Below are positions 49,143 to 58,087 of a DNA stretch of 64,000 nucleotides, piece by piece. Under the pieces are notes generated by a model. That model searched no databases and was not told the DNA's origin. It saw only the letters and a program-made list of their open reading frames with translations. Origin of the DNA: Streptomyces sp. NBC_01197 (lineage in GTDB: Bacteria > Actinomycetota > Actinomycetes > Streptomycetales > Streptomycetaceae); assembly GCF_036010505.1 (NCBI RefSeq), contig NZ_CP108569.1, positions 4,320,001 through 4,384,000 on the forward strand. The letters are read 5' to 3'. The stretch's first letter is position 1. The number at the start of each line of letters is the position of its first letter. A program made the position numbers and the translations under genes.

Positions 49143-49895
49143 ATGACTGCAGTATTCGTGAACGGCAACCCCGAGACCGCCGCGATATGGGACCCGCTGT
49201 GCGCCGAACTGGACCGGATGGACGTCCTGCGCCTGTCCCCGCCCGGCTTCGGCACGCCCATCCCGTCCGGCTTCGGCTGCACCGTGTCCGCCTACCGAGA
49301 CTGGCTCGTCACGGAGTTGGAGACACTCGGCGAGCCAATCGACCTCGTCGGCCACGACGTGGGCGGCAGCACGGTCGTCTCCGTTGCCATGACAAGGCCC
49401 GACCTGCTGCGGACCTGGGTCAGCGACTCCCTGGGCGTGTTTGATCCGGACTATGTCTGGCACGACCTCGCCCAGCAATGGCAAATGCCCGAGACTGGCG
49501 AGAAGTCGGTCGCGGACTTGCTGGGCGGCACGCTCGACGAACGCACCGAGCGCATGGTCGCCAGAGGCATCAACAGGCCGGTCGCCGCACGGCTGGCCGC
49601 CGCTCAGGGGCCGCAAATGGGACAGGCCATCCTCGCTTTCTACCGTTCCGCCATCCAACCGGTCATGGCCGAACTGGGCCAGAACCTCCCCGCCGCCGCA
49701 GCACGCCCCGGCCTTGCCATCGTCGGCACCGACGACCATCTCGTTGGCTCCCAGGACATGCGCCGCCGGTCCGCAGCCCGGGCAGGAGCCCGGGTCGCAA
49801 CCCTCGACGAGGTGGGGCACTGGTGGATGGTGCAAGACCCAGTCCGCAGCGCTCGAGCCCTCACCTCATTCTGGGCCGAACAAAGTTCGGTGTAG
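49143..49895 (+). CDS. Alpha/beta hydrolase with Asp nucleophile
   Basis: A 250-residue alpha/beta hydrolase. The nucleophile elbow is VGHDVGG near residue 80, with Asp instead of Ser as in epoxide hydrolases and haloalkane dehalogenases. HWW near the C terminus (DEVGHWWMVQDP) provides the His. The N-terminal VFVNGNPETAAIWDPL is the oxyanion region. A TetR regulator is divergent, with an operator between. The substrate is unknown. It ends 113 bp before the convergent membrane protein gene. Confidence 0.86.
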   Translation: MTAVFVNGNPETAAIWDPLCAELDRMDVLRLSPPGFGTPIPSGFGCTVSAYRDWLVTELETLGEPIDLVGHDVGGSTVVSVAMTRPDLLRTWVSDSLGVFDPDYVWHDLAQQWQMPETGEKSVADLLGGTLDERTERMVARGINRPVAARLAAAQGPQMGQAILAFYRSAIQPVMAELGQNLPAAAARPGLAIVGTDDHLVGSQDMRRRSAARAGARVATLDEVGHWWMVQDPVRSARALTSFWAEQSSV

Positions 49896-50008
49896 TAGGC
49901 AGCGCGTTTGGCGTAGCGGTGGGCCACGGTCGCGGGACTGCCCGACTCTGTTGAGTCCCCGCCGCTCTGGACCCGTTTGCGCGTAGCTGCGAGCAGTTAC
50001 CCCACCGC

Positions 50009-51115
50009 TCAGGTTGGTCCCGGCGAAGCGAAGGGAGGGCCCTGGCCGCCCGCGTGGTCGGCCGTGCCGACCGATGCTGCGAAAAGGCCTGTGTGGAGGT
50101 TCTCCAGCCGGATGCGCCGGTCGATGTACAGCAGGCCGAGGGTGAGGGGGGTCAGCGGTGCCCTGAGCGTCGCGGCGGTCACGGCGGCGAGTACGACGAC
50201 GGTGGCCGGAAGGATCAAGTCGGACGCCGACAGCGGGAACGACTGACCGCTCCGGGTGCCGTCGAGCGCACCCAACGGGGCGAGCTGTGTCGCGATCGTT
50301 CCCGCCACGGTAGTGATCAACTGGGTTGCTGCGTAGCCGATCATCCGGGCCAGGCACGCAACGCCGACACCACGCCACCAGGTTCCGTGGCTGAGCGTCC
50401 AGGACCGGCGCATCGCGGCGGCCGGGCGCTTGTTCTCCAGGACCGTCACCGGTACGGCGAGGAGGAGCCGTCCTCCTGCATAGAGGGCGCCGAGCAGACC
50501 GGGGATGAGCAGGAGCAAGCTGAAGGCCGCGGCGGTCGTGCTGTGCAGGATGGTGCCGAGCAGGATGGCCGGCAGCGTGGAGGCGAGCAGAATGGCCCCC
50601 GTGGTCAGACTGATCAGAAGCTGGGTGCCCAGCACGCGCCACAGGTGGCGTCGGCCCTCCGCCCAGGCCCGGCTGGCTATCGGGCGCGGGCGGCCGAGTA
50701 CGGCGTAGTGGCCTAGCACAGTGGTGCTGACTGTCGCGGTGGCGGCGTACGCGACGGTGGCGTAGATCAACAAAGGGAGAGCGGCAATGCCGATGACCTC
50801 GGCCATCTCCAGCAGGTGAGGGGTGGTTGTCCGGGTGCCGGGCGCAGGCAGTGGCGTGATCAGCGTCCAGGCGGCGAGGGCGCAGCCGCTGAGCAGCACG
50901 GTGAAGCCGAGAGCGAAGGCGAGCAGGGGGAGGTAGAGCGGCCTGGCGTAGCGCGGCATGGTGGTGAGGACGCCGCGCATGATGTCACCCGAATCCAGCG
51001 GGCGCAGAGGCACGGTTCCGGGTTGGGGCGCGGAGGGGGCGTACGCCCAGCCTGTCGGCACCGGGGCGCCGAAGCCGCCGGAACCCACTGCCCACTGTCC
51101 CCCGTCGGTGGTCAT
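50009..51115 (-). CDS. Multispanning membrane protein (glycerophosphodiester-phosphodiesterase membrane-domain-like)
   Basis: A 368-residue protein with about six membrane helices after a 40-residue Gly/Pro-rich cytosolic segment (LRPLDSGDIMRGVLTTMPRYARPL). The topology and the LRPLDxGDIxRG start match Streptomyces proteins annotated as DUF or glycerophosphoryl diester phosphodiesterase membrane domain; no catalytic residues are visible. The start is ATG 51115, with GGAGG seven bases upstream. It lies 133 bp after the TIR-like gene on the same strand and may be its partner. Confidence 0.8.
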   Translation of the reverse strand: MTTDGGQWAVGSGGFGAPVPTGWAYAPSAPQPGTVPLRPLDSGDIMRGVLTTMPRYARPLYLPLLAFALGFTVLLSGCALAAWTLITPLPAPGTRTTTPHLLEMAEVIGIAALPLLIYATVAYAATATVSTTVLGHYAVLGRPRPIASRAWAEGRRHLWRVLGTQLLISLTTGAILLASTLPAILLGTILHSTTAAAFSLLLLIPGLLGALYAGGRLLLAVPVTVLENKRPAAAMRRSWTLSHGTWWRGVGVACLARMIGYAATQLITTVAGTIATQLAPLGALDGTRSGQSFPLSASDLILPATVVVLAAVTAATLRAPLTPLTLGLLYIDRRIRLENLHTGLFAASVGTADHAGGQGPPFASPGPT

Positions 51116-51248
51116 GGCCCGTCCTCCCCGTGTGCGACGGCACACTGCTTCGAGAGTAAGTGGTTGAAGTCCCCTTTGGTACGGGGCTGTTGGGTTCTGT
51201 CGTGGTGCGCGGGCGGGCGGGGCGTAACGGTGCGCGGGGCGTGCCCGG

Positions 51249-52301
51249 TCAATTCCGTGGTGCCAGTGCTTCCAACTGCTCCATGATGGGCCCCGTTTCC
51301 CGCTTGACCAGGCGGCGCAAGGTGAACCAGGACGGCATCCGCAACGCCGTCGGGTCGAAGCGTGTGAAGGTGGCCTCCCAGCCCGGATCGAACACCACCA
51401 TGCCTTTGAGGACGAAGTCCCAACGCAGCCTTTTCCGGCCTCCGTTGAGCCAGATTTCCCAGCGTGGGCGCGTGGGGCGGGCGGGAGGCGGATAGTCCGG
51501 CAGCGCGGGCAACGGCGGCCACGCGGTGCCGGCCGTCTGCGGCTCGGTCCGCGAACGCCGCGCGTACTCAACGGCGACCGCCTCGCGGAAGCGCTCGTAG
51601 GCGGGGGCATCGCAGTAGACCAGCACAACCAGCCTCGTGGCCGGTCGCAGGAGGCGTACCGCTTCCGTGAACTCCCACACCGTCCCCGGACCGAGGCCCG
51701 CCGCCATCAGCACCACCTGAGCTCCCTCGATCAGCGAGCTGACGGTGGATTGCCAGTCATCGAGGGGTAACTGCCCGCGCACCGCGCCGATCGGCGGAAG
51801 GTGCTCCCCGGGCCTGCCGACCGCGATGACCCGGCCGAAGAGCCCGAAGCGGTGCACCAACTTCTCCTCGTGGGTCAGCCCGGAGAGGAAGAACAAGTTG
51901 GCCGGGCCAGCCCCGCCGCCCAGGATGTCGGTGTCCAGCGCGGCCATGACCGCGTCGTTCGAGAATGGGCGCAGGTACAGGACATAGCGGGTGCCCGCCA
52001 GGGCGTCGAACGAGTCGATCACATCGGCTGTGTACCGCTTGCCCTGCACCACGAGGCGACGGCCGGCCCCGAAGACCCTCAGGGCGACACCGACCGCCGC
52101 TAGGCTCCCCACCCCACGCAGCCACCAGGCCGGGTGGAGCATGCCCGGCAGGTGATCGCTGTTCAGTCCTGCTTGGAAGACCAGCCAGCCCGTGATGCCC
52201 AGCACTGCTCCCGCCAGCCTCAGGGCCCACCCGGCAACCACGAGCCGACGCCCCTTGGGCCAACGCTCATCGACGTGGGACAACAGCTTTCCGGTGCGCA
52301 C
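51249..52301 (-). CDS. Membrane-anchored protein with TIR-like cytosolic region
   Basis: A 350-residue protein. Two membrane helices lie near residues 21-45 and 58-80 (VAGWALRLAGAVLGITGWLV; WWLRGVGSLAAVGVALRVFG). The soluble part starts RYVLYLRPFSNDAVMAALDTD near residue 105 and has FGRVIAVGRPGEHLPPIGAVR and VVLMAAGLGPGTVWEFTEAVRLLRPATRLVVLVY. A strand followed by Arg and Asp, then a later strand followed by WEF-EA, resembles TIR domains, with Glu of WEF in the catalytic position. This is an inference by pattern only. The start is GTG 52301, with GGAGG upstream. Confidence 0.7.
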   Translation of the reverse strand: MRTGKLLSHVDERWPKGRRLVVAGWALRLAGAVLGITGWLVFQAGLNSDHLPGMLHPAWWLRGVGSLAAVGVALRVFGAGRRLVVQGKRYTADVIDSFDALAGTRYVLYLRPFSNDAVMAALDTDILGGGAGPANLFFLSGLTHEEKLVHRFGLFGRVIAVGRPGEHLPPIGAVRGQLPLDDWQSTVSSLIEGAQVVLMAAGLGPGTVWEFTEAVRLLRPATRLVVLVYCDAPAYERFREAVAVEYARRSRTEPQTAGTAWPPLPALPDYPPPARPTRPRWEIWLNGGRKRLRWDFVLKGMVVFDPGWEATFTRFDPTALRMPSWFTLRRLVKRETGPIMEQLEALAPRN

Positions 52302-52430
52302 AGGTCCTCCGTAGGTTCTCCGTACTCCGGTACGACTCTGCCCACGATCGACCGTAGCCACCGCGATCCGCCCCGGCTACCGCTCTCCCCGGCCAACTGC
52401 GGGCGCCGGCACGGGAGGGCGCCGCCACCC

Positions 52431-53549
52431 TCACCCCGTGATGCTGCCGTACCCCTCGATCTCGCGAGGACTACGCGTTCCGGGCCCCACGTACCGCGCC
52501 GAAGGCCGCACCAGCCGCCCCGTGCGCTTCTGCTCCAGGATGTGCGCGCTCCAGCCCGCCGTGCGGGCGCACGTGAACATCGACGTGAACATGTGCGCCG
52601 GGACCTCCGCGAAGTCCAGCACGATCGCCGCCCAGAACTCCACGTTCGTGGCCAGCACCCGGTCGGGGCGCCTGGCGTGCAACTCCTCCAGGGCCGCCTT
52701 CTCCAGCGCCTCGGCGACCTCGAAGCGCGGCGCGGCCAGCTCCCGGGCCGTACGGCGCAGGACCCGGGCCCGCGGGTCCTCGGCGCGGTAGACGCGGTGG
52801 CCGAAGCCCATCAGCCGCTCGCCCTGGTCCAGCGCCCGCTTCACGTACGCGCTCGCGTCGCCCGTCCGCTCGATCTCCTCGATCATCCCGAGTACCCGCG
52901 ACGGCGCCCCGCCGTGCAGCGGCCCGGACATCGCGCCCACCGCACCCGAGAGTGCGGCGGCGACATCGGCGCCGGTCGACGCGATGACCCGGGCGGTGAA
53001 GGTGGAGGCGTTCATTCCGTGCTCGGCGGCCGACGTCCAGTACGCGTCAACCGCCTTGACGTGCTTGGGATCCGGCTCACCGCGCCAGCGGATCATGAAG
53101 CGCTCGACGACCGAATCCGCCTTGTCGATCTCGCTCTGCGGAACCATCGGGCTGCCCTGGCCACGCGCCGACTGGGCGACGTACGAGAGGGCCATCACGG
53201 CCGCGCGCGCCAGATCGTCACGCGCGGTGCGCTCGTCGATGTCGAGCAGCGGTTTCAGGCCCCAGACGGGCGCGAGCATCGCCAGCGCGGACTGCACGTC
53301 GACCCGGATGTCCCCGGAGTGCACCGGGATCGGGAACGGCTCGGCGGGCGGCAGCCCGGGATTGAACGCGCCGTCGACCAGCAGACCCCAGACGTTCCCG
53401 AAGGACACCTGGCCGACCAGATCCTCGATGTCGACGCCGCGGTACCGCAGCGCGCCGCCCTCCTTGTCCGGTTCGGCGATCTCGGTCTCGAATGCGACGA
53501 CTCCTTCGAGTCCGGGTACGAAAGCGGCTGCGGCAGCGGCGTCGGACAT
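52431..53549 (-). CDS. Citrate synthase (second, short type)
   Basis: A 372-residue citrate synthase condensing oxaloacetate and acetyl-CoA. The family pattern is intact: GVVAFETEIAEPDKEGGALRYRGVDIEDLVG near the N terminus, AEHGMNASTFTARVIASTGAD (His) near 180, GAMSGPLHGGAPSRVLGMI and MGFGHRVYRAEDPRA (His) near 255, and a conserved Asp region near 310. It is shorter than the housekeeping enzyme. Divergent from pdxH, a pairing I recall from other Streptomyces (SCO4388/SCO4387). ATG 53549 is preceded by GAGGAG. Confidence 0.93.
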   Translation of the reverse strand: MSDAAAAAAFVPGLEGVVAFETEIAEPDKEGGALRYRGVDIEDLVGQVSFGNVWGLLVDGAFNPGLPPAEPFPIPVHSGDIRVDVQSALAMLAPVWGLKPLLDIDERTARDDLARAAVMALSYVAQSARGQGSPMVPQSEIDKADSVVERFMIRWRGEPDPKHVKAVDAYWTSAAEHGMNASTFTARVIASTGADVAAALSGAVGAMSGPLHGGAPSRVLGMIEEIERTGDASAYVKRALDQGERLMGFGHRVYRAEDPRARVLRRTARELAAPRFEVAEALEKAALEELHARRPDRVLATNVEFWAAIVLDFAEVPAHMFTSMFTCARTAGWSAHILEQKRTGRLVRPSARYVGPGTRSPREIEGYGSITG

Positions 53550-53758
53550 CGGGCGGCTCCTCGTGATGCGTTCGGTCTACGGGTTCGGCGGGCTGGGTTC
53601 GGCGGGCTGGGTTCGGCCTTCGGGTCGATTCAGGGCGGTTCGGTGTGGTGGACATGTCGGCTGGCATGTCCGGGGGCGGAGGGACGAGTCTGACGGCTCC
53701 CGCCGGTGCGGGGAAGCGTGACATCCGGCACACATCCCCTTTGCGGCAGGATGGTCCC
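53550..53758. promoter_or_regulatory. Divergent promoter region with GGGTTCGGCGGGCT tandem repeats
   Basis: Two perfect 14-bp tandem copies of GGGTTCGGCGGGCT lie at 53581-53594 and 53595-53608, with a third partial copy following. They sit 32-70 bp upstream of the citrate synthase start and 150 bp before pdxH. Confidence 0.55.
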
Positions 53759-54427
53759 GTGCCGAACCATGATCTGAATCCCGCCGTGATGCGCGAGCAG
53801 TACCGTTCCTCCGTCCTCGCGGAGGCGGACCTCGCCGCCGCTCCGATGGACCAGTTCGCCCGCTGGTTCGCCGACGCCGTCGCGGGCGGACTGCACGAAC
53901 CGAACGCGATGGTCGTCTCGACCGCGACCCCGCAGGGCAGCCCATCCGCCCGTACGGTGCTGCTCAAGCACTTCGACGCGGACGGCTTCGTCTTCTTCAC
54001 CAACTACGGCTCCCGCAAGGGCCTCGAACTGGCCGCCAACCCCCAGGTCTCGCTGCTCTTCCCCTGGCACCGGATCGCCCGCCAGATCATGGTCACGGGC
54101 ACGGCATCCCGTATCGCCCGCGAGGAGACGGTGGGGTACTTCCGCACCCGCCCGCACGGCTCACAGCTCGGCGCGTGGGCGAGCGCCCAGTCGTCGGTGA
54201 TCGCCTCACGCGAGGAACTGACCAGCCGTTACGAGGAGTTGGCGGCCCGCTACCCGGAGGGCACCGAGGTCCCGGTGCCGGAGGACTGGGGCGGTTACCG
54301 GGTGGCTCCCGGCACGGCGGAATTCTGGCAGGGCCACGAGAACAGGCTGCACGACCGGCTGCGGTACGTACGCACGGAGAGCGGCGAGACGGGTCCGGCG
54401 TGGCGTGTGGAGCGGCTCTGCCCTTGA
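53759..54427 (+). CDS. pdxH: Pyridoxamine/pyridoxine 5'-phosphate oxidase
   Basis: A 222-residue FMN-dependent oxidase making pyridoxal 5'-phosphate. Family motifs are [94 protein letters not shown] and the C-terminal [17 protein letters not shown] (substrate-binding Arg/His). Length fits the family. GTG 53759 is preceded by CAGGA. It is the PLP supplier in a window containing a PLP decarboxylase, but no direct link is evident. Confidence 0.95.
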   Translation: MPNHDLNPAVMREQYRSSVLAEADLAAAPMDQFARWFADAVAGGLHEPNAMVVSTATPQGSPSARTVLLKHFDADGFVFFTNYGSRKGLELAANPQVSLLFPWHRIARQIMVTGTASRIAREETVGYFRTRPHGSQLGAWASAQSSVIASREELTSRYEELAARYPEGTEVPVPEDWGGYRVAPGTAEFWQGHENRLHDRLRYVRTESGETGPAWRVERLCP

Positions 54428-54947
54428 GGGGGATGCGTACGGGTGCGCCCGGGGGCCTCTGAACGGGCTTCTGCACGCGGCGTCCGGCGCGGCCTCCGGG
54501 CGGGGTTCCTGCACTGGGCTGTGCACGCAGAAACCCGCGGGCTCTGGTCCCTCCTTGCGGAGGAGCCGGCCGGACTTACCGGCGAGCCCGCGGGTCGGTG
54601 ACTGCTTGGGATTTCGGCCGGCGGTCTGCCGGCACTGCACAGAGTGCGACGACGGGCCGTCAGCCCGCAGCCACCTCGCAAGTCCGAGAAGAAATCACTT
54701 CCGGAACACCTCCCTTCTAGCGTGCCGCCGACTTTAGGAGCCCCTCCGGACCGGTTCAACCGAATTAATCAGCGGGGGGCGAGGCCGGGGGAGAACGGCT
54801 GGAACCCGGCACCCCGGCCGTATGGACTTGCCATGGCCGGAACTTATTTCCGTAAGTCGGGTGTGCGCTGCGTCACGTTCGCGTTGAATGATCTGACGTG
54901 CGGTACATGCAGTACATGCGGCGGACGCGTCCTGTTGGGGGTGCCGG
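54428..54947. other. 520-bp gap with strong RNA-like structure
   Basis: No gene is supported. The left part contains the three-stem structure at 54533-54595 and a further hairpin GCCGGC-GGTCT-GCCGGC at about 54617-54633. The right part is AT-richer (ATTTCCGTAAG near 54846) and should hold the PAS gene promoter, followed by GTACATGC twice at about 54903-54919. Confidence 0.55.
54533..54595. ncRNA. Candidate structured RNA with a three-way junction
   Basis: Stem P1 is ACCCGCGGGCTC (54533-54544) pairing with GAGCCCGCGGGT (54584-54595), 12 bp without mismatch. Inside are two adjacent hairpins: CCTCC-TTGC-GGAGG (54550-54563) and GCCGG-CCGGACTTA-CCGGC (54565-54583). This is too ordered for a simple terminator. 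The strand cannot be fixed because the pairing is symmetric. It resembles no riboswitch I know. Confidence 0.5.
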
Positions 54948-56642
54948 ATGAGTGGTTCCCGGATCGAGGCAGCCAGTGCGCTGGGGCCCGATGAGCCCGA
55001 GCCCGGTGGGGCATCGGGGGCTGGAGGGGTTCCTGGTCCCGGTGTTCCGCCCGGCGCTCCCGACGGTGCCGGTGGTTCCGACGGTGCCGGTGGTTCCGGT
55101 GACCCGGGCAGCCCGGGCTCCGATCTGCTGGCGGCTCTGCTGGACGGGATGGACGCCGCGCTCTGCGCGTTCGACGCGGACGGGGTAGTCACGCACTGGA
55201 ATCGCGAGGCCGAGCGGATTCTCGGCTGGTCAGCCGACGAGGCCGTCGGGCGTACCGGCTTCGCGGGCTGGGCGGTACGGGCCGCGGACGCCGGCGAGGT
55301 GCAGGGCCGGCTGATGACGGCGATGCGCGGGCCGGGCCGCCAGGTCCACGAGTTCGCGCTGCTGCGCAAGGACGGCGGGCGGGTGCTCGTACGGACCCAG
55401 TCCTCCGGGGTGCGCGGTCCGGACGGCACACCGGCCGGGGTGTACTGCGCGTTCGGCGAGGTCCACGCGCAGATCGATCTGGAACGGGCGATCGCGCTCA
55501 GCGAGGCCATGTTCGACGACGCCTCCTGGGGGGTCGTCCTGGTCGATGTCGATCTGCGGCCGACCGTCGTCAACGCCCATGCCGCGAGGGCGCTCTCGGC
55601 GGGGCGCACCACGCTGCTGGGACGCCCGCTGGGCGACCTGATCGTGCAGGGCGTCGAGGAACTGGAGGGCGCGCTCCAGCACGTACTGGCCGAAGGGGCG
55701 CTTCCGGCGCCCGCCGATATGTGGGTGACGCTGCGCACTGCGGAGGGTGAGCGGCGGCGCTGCTGGCGCAGCGGGTTCCTGCGGCTGGCCTCACCGCTTA
55801 CGGAGGAGCCGGTTCCGCTTGGGGTCGGCTGGCTGTTCCGCGACATCACCGCGGCCAAGCAGGCCGAGCAGGAGGCGAGCCGGCTCCGCTTCCGGGGCAA
55901 CCAGCTGCACCGCGCCTCGCGGGTGGCCGCCGAGTGCGAGGACCCGATGGAGGCGGCGACGTCGTATCTGGACTTCGCGCTGGCCGGGTTCGCCGACCAT
56001 GCGCTGATCGACATCATCGACGGAGCCGACGGAGCCGACGGAGCCGACAGCACCGGCAACAGAGCTGACAGCACCGGCATATCCGCCGACGCGCTCTCCG
56101 GCTCGTCCGGGCCCTCCTCCGCGGGGGCGCCGGCCGAGCGGCTCGTACGGGTGGCAGAGACGCCATCCGGAGGCGCGTCCGGGCCGTGCCTGCCGGCGGC
56201 GGGCGCCGCCCTGCCGGTGCGCTACCAGGCGGGCCATCCGGCGCTCCAGGCGGTGGCCAGGACCGGAGCGGTACGGACCAGCGCGGCGGCCGCGCCCAGG
56301 TCGGCGTCGGCATCCACACCCGTATCCGCGTCCGCGTCAGCTTCGGCGTCGGCTTCGGCGGAAGGTACGGCCAGGGGCGCATCCGCCGCGTGGGCGTCGG
56401 AGCGGCAGTGGCCGCCGGGCACCGTGCACGCGCTGTGCACGGTGCTGCGGAGCCGGGGGAGGACGCTGGGGGTCGTGACGTTCCTGCGCGGGGCGAGCCG
56501 CCTCGCCTTCGAACGGCCCGACGCGGTGTACGCGGAGAGCTTCGCCGTACGGGTGGCTTCCGCCATCGACCTGGCGCAGGCACTGGCGGACCGGGCACAG
56601 CCGCCCCGGGCCGGCGAGTACCGGCCGGAGGACAGCGCCTGA
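54948..56642 (+). CDS. PAS/GAF sensor-like protein without output domain
   Basis: A 564-residue cytosolic protein. A Gly/Pro-rich disordered start (1-57) precedes a PAS domain (AALCAFDADGVVTHWNREAERILGWSADEAVG, about 65-175), a second PAS-like domain (DDASWGVVLVDVDLRPTVVNAHAARAL, about 185-300) and a GAF-like domain to about 550. There is no kinase, phosphatase or DNA-binding domain. A Ser/Ala repeat ASASASASASASAE lies near 450. Similar Streptomyces proteins carry a PP2C domain, which is missing here. It may act through protein contacts. The gene stands alone downstream of the structured gap. Confidence 0.82.
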   Translation: MSGSRIEAASALGPDEPEPGGASGAGGVPGPGVPPGAPDGAGGSDGAGGSGDPGSPGSDLLAALLDGMDAALCAFDADGVVTHWNREAERILGWSADEAVGRTGFAGWAVRAADAGEVQGRLMTAMRGPGRQVHEFALLRKDGGRVLVRTQSSGVRGPDGTPAGVYCAFGEVHAQIDLERAIALSEAMFDDASWGVVLVDVDLRPTVVNAHAARALSAGRTTLLGRPLGDLIVQGVEELEGALQHVLAEGALPAPADMWVTLRTAEGERRRCWRSGFLRLASPLTEEPVPLGVGWLFRDITAAKQAEQEASRLRFRGNQLHRASRVAAECEDPMEAATSYLDFALAGFADHALIDIIDGADGADGADSTGNRADSTGISADALSGSSGPSSAGAPAERLVRVAETPSGGASGPCLPAAGAALPVRYQAGHPALQAVARTGAVRTSAAAAPRSASASTPVSASASASASASAEGTARGASAAWASERQWPPGTVHALCTVLRSRGRTLGVVTFLRGASRLAFERPDAVYAESFAVRVASAIDLAQALADRAQPPRAGEYRPEDSA

Positions 56643-56727
56643 CCACCTCGCTGAGCTGCAAGTTGGCGATGAGTGTGCCGGTCGGCCCCTGGGCGCCGGT
56701 GATGCCTGTGACGCCGCTGAAGCCTGT

Positions 56728-57882
56728 TTACGCCTGTGACGCCTGCTCGATGATGAGGTTGCCGGGTGCGTCCAGGCGGACGGCGGACAAGACCCCTTCG
56801 CCCCTTGCGTACACCTTCTGCACCCGGCAGCCCGATCCGGGCGCCAGACGTTCCGCCGACGCACGGTGCAGAGGTGCTCCCCCGATCTGCATCACCCGCA
56901 GACTCGACAGATCCTCTGCCGCGCCGGGCAGGGCGTCCAGCCACTGCGAGGCGATGGCCGGTACGACGGACGTGAACGTCACGCGTTCGCCTTCGATGGC
57001 GCGGAAGGCCTCCGCGGGTCCCGGGTCCTCGATCAGGACGACGGTTCCGCCGACGGCGAGAGTGCCGACGATGCCGGGGCAGCCGAAGGCGAAGTTGGAC
57101 TCCGCAGGCAGAGCCGCCAGATACACGTCCTCCCGGGTGAGCCCGAGGAGTTCGCCGGTGGCGCGGGTCTGGTACGCGTAGTCGTCATGGGCACGCGGGA
57201 TCAGCTCGGGCGGGGCGGGCGTTCCCAGTGCGGCCCTCCCGCCGGACATCAGCAAGCCGGACGACAGGAAGCCGGGCAACAGGAAGAAGGCCACCGACCC
57301 GGCGTCGAGCGGCGGGTCGGGCTCGGGCGGGGCGTCGATGGAGCTCAGCGGGAAGGAGAGGCACCCGTCCGACGACACGGAGAACCCGCCGGCCGGCGTA
57401 CCGGCCCCGGACCAGGTGAAGACGCGCCGCAGGAAGGGGAATTCGGCGGAGATGCCGGAAGCCATCCCGGCGTGGTCGAAATTGCGGTAGGAATCGGGAC
57501 CGACGTAGCCGACAGCCCCGGTCCTGCGGACGAGATGGCTGATCTCGGCAGCACGGTGAGCGACGGGGCACAACACCGGGATCGCCCCGGTTCGGAAGAG
57601 CGCGAACACCGTCACGACGAACTCGGGCACATTCGGCAGCTGCACCACCACCCGGTCTCCCGGACGGATGCCGCGCAGCCGGAGACCGGCGGCCACGCGG
57701 TCCACCCGCCGGTTCAGATTCGCGTACGTCATGCGGCTGCCGCTGTGCACCAGAGCGGTCCGCGTGCTGTGTTCACGTGCCCAGTCCCGCAGCAGATCGC
57801 CGAGCGTGCGGCCCTGCCAGTGCCCGGCCCGCCGGTAGCCTGCCGCTTCCTCTTCGGGCCAGGGGGTGAAGGCGTCAAGCAT
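56728..57882 (-). CDS. Truncated DhbE-like adenylation protein lacking P-loop and C-terminal domain
   Basis: A 384-residue protein clearly related to 2,3-dihydroxybenzoate-AMP ligases (DhbE/EntE): GDRVVVQLPNVPEFVVTVFALFRTGAIPVL and LIPRAHDDYAYQTRATGE are diagnostic. The P-loop SGGTTGLPK, expected between VAFFLL and LIPR, is replaced by an unrelated 24-residue stretch with Glu instead of Lys. The protein ends near residue 384, where the family has another 150 residues including the catalytic Lys. It therefore should not adenylate by the normal route. ATG 57882 is preceded by AGGAGG. It is not a fresh frameshift: the reading frame has normal codon bias throughout. Confidence 0.85.
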   Translation of the reverse strand: MLDAFTPWPEEEAAGYRRAGHWQGRTLGDLLRDWAREHSTRTALVHSGSRMTYANLNRRVDRVAAGLRLRGIRPGDRVVVQLPNVPEFVVTVFALFRTGAIPVLCPVAHRAAEISHLVRRTGAVGYVGPDSYRNFDHAGMASGISAEFPFLRRVFTWSGAGTPAGGFSVSSDGCLSFPLSSIDAPPEPDPPLDAGSVAFFLLPGFLSSGLLMSGGRAALGTPAPPELIPRAHDDYAYQTRATGELLGLTREDVYLAALPAESNFAFGCPGIVGTLAVGGTVVLIEDPGPAEAFRAIEGERVTFTSVVPAIASQWLDALPGAAEDLSSLRVMQIGGAPLHRASAERLAPGSGCRVQKVYARGEGVLSAVRLDAPGNLIIEQASQA

Positions 57883-58087
57883 GTTCCTGTCCTCCTGCGG
57901 GAGCGGGTGCGGTGATCCCGGCAGTCGGACACACCGCGGTGTCGGTCTCGGCGCGAACCTATGGCCGAACCACGGTGTACTCAATGAGAGTTCCGGTTGA
58001 TATGTACGCAACCCTGCTGGATGAAAGCACAGCCGGGGGTGCCGCGTGCTCGCGTGCGGAGGAATGAGGAATAAGGGGCGTCCAACC
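57883..58087. promoter_or_regulatory. Promoter region of the DhbE-like gene
   Basis: A 205-bp gap, AT-rich around 57968-58010 (actcaatgagagttccgg, gatatgtacgc), upstream of the DhbE-like gene and downstream of the SIS gene. No clear hairpin separates them. Confidence 0.4.

Noticed and set aside
54533..54640. A known riboswitch (cobalamin, ydaO or TPP type)
   Set aside because: None of the conserved core sequences of these classes is present; only a generic three-way junction is seen.
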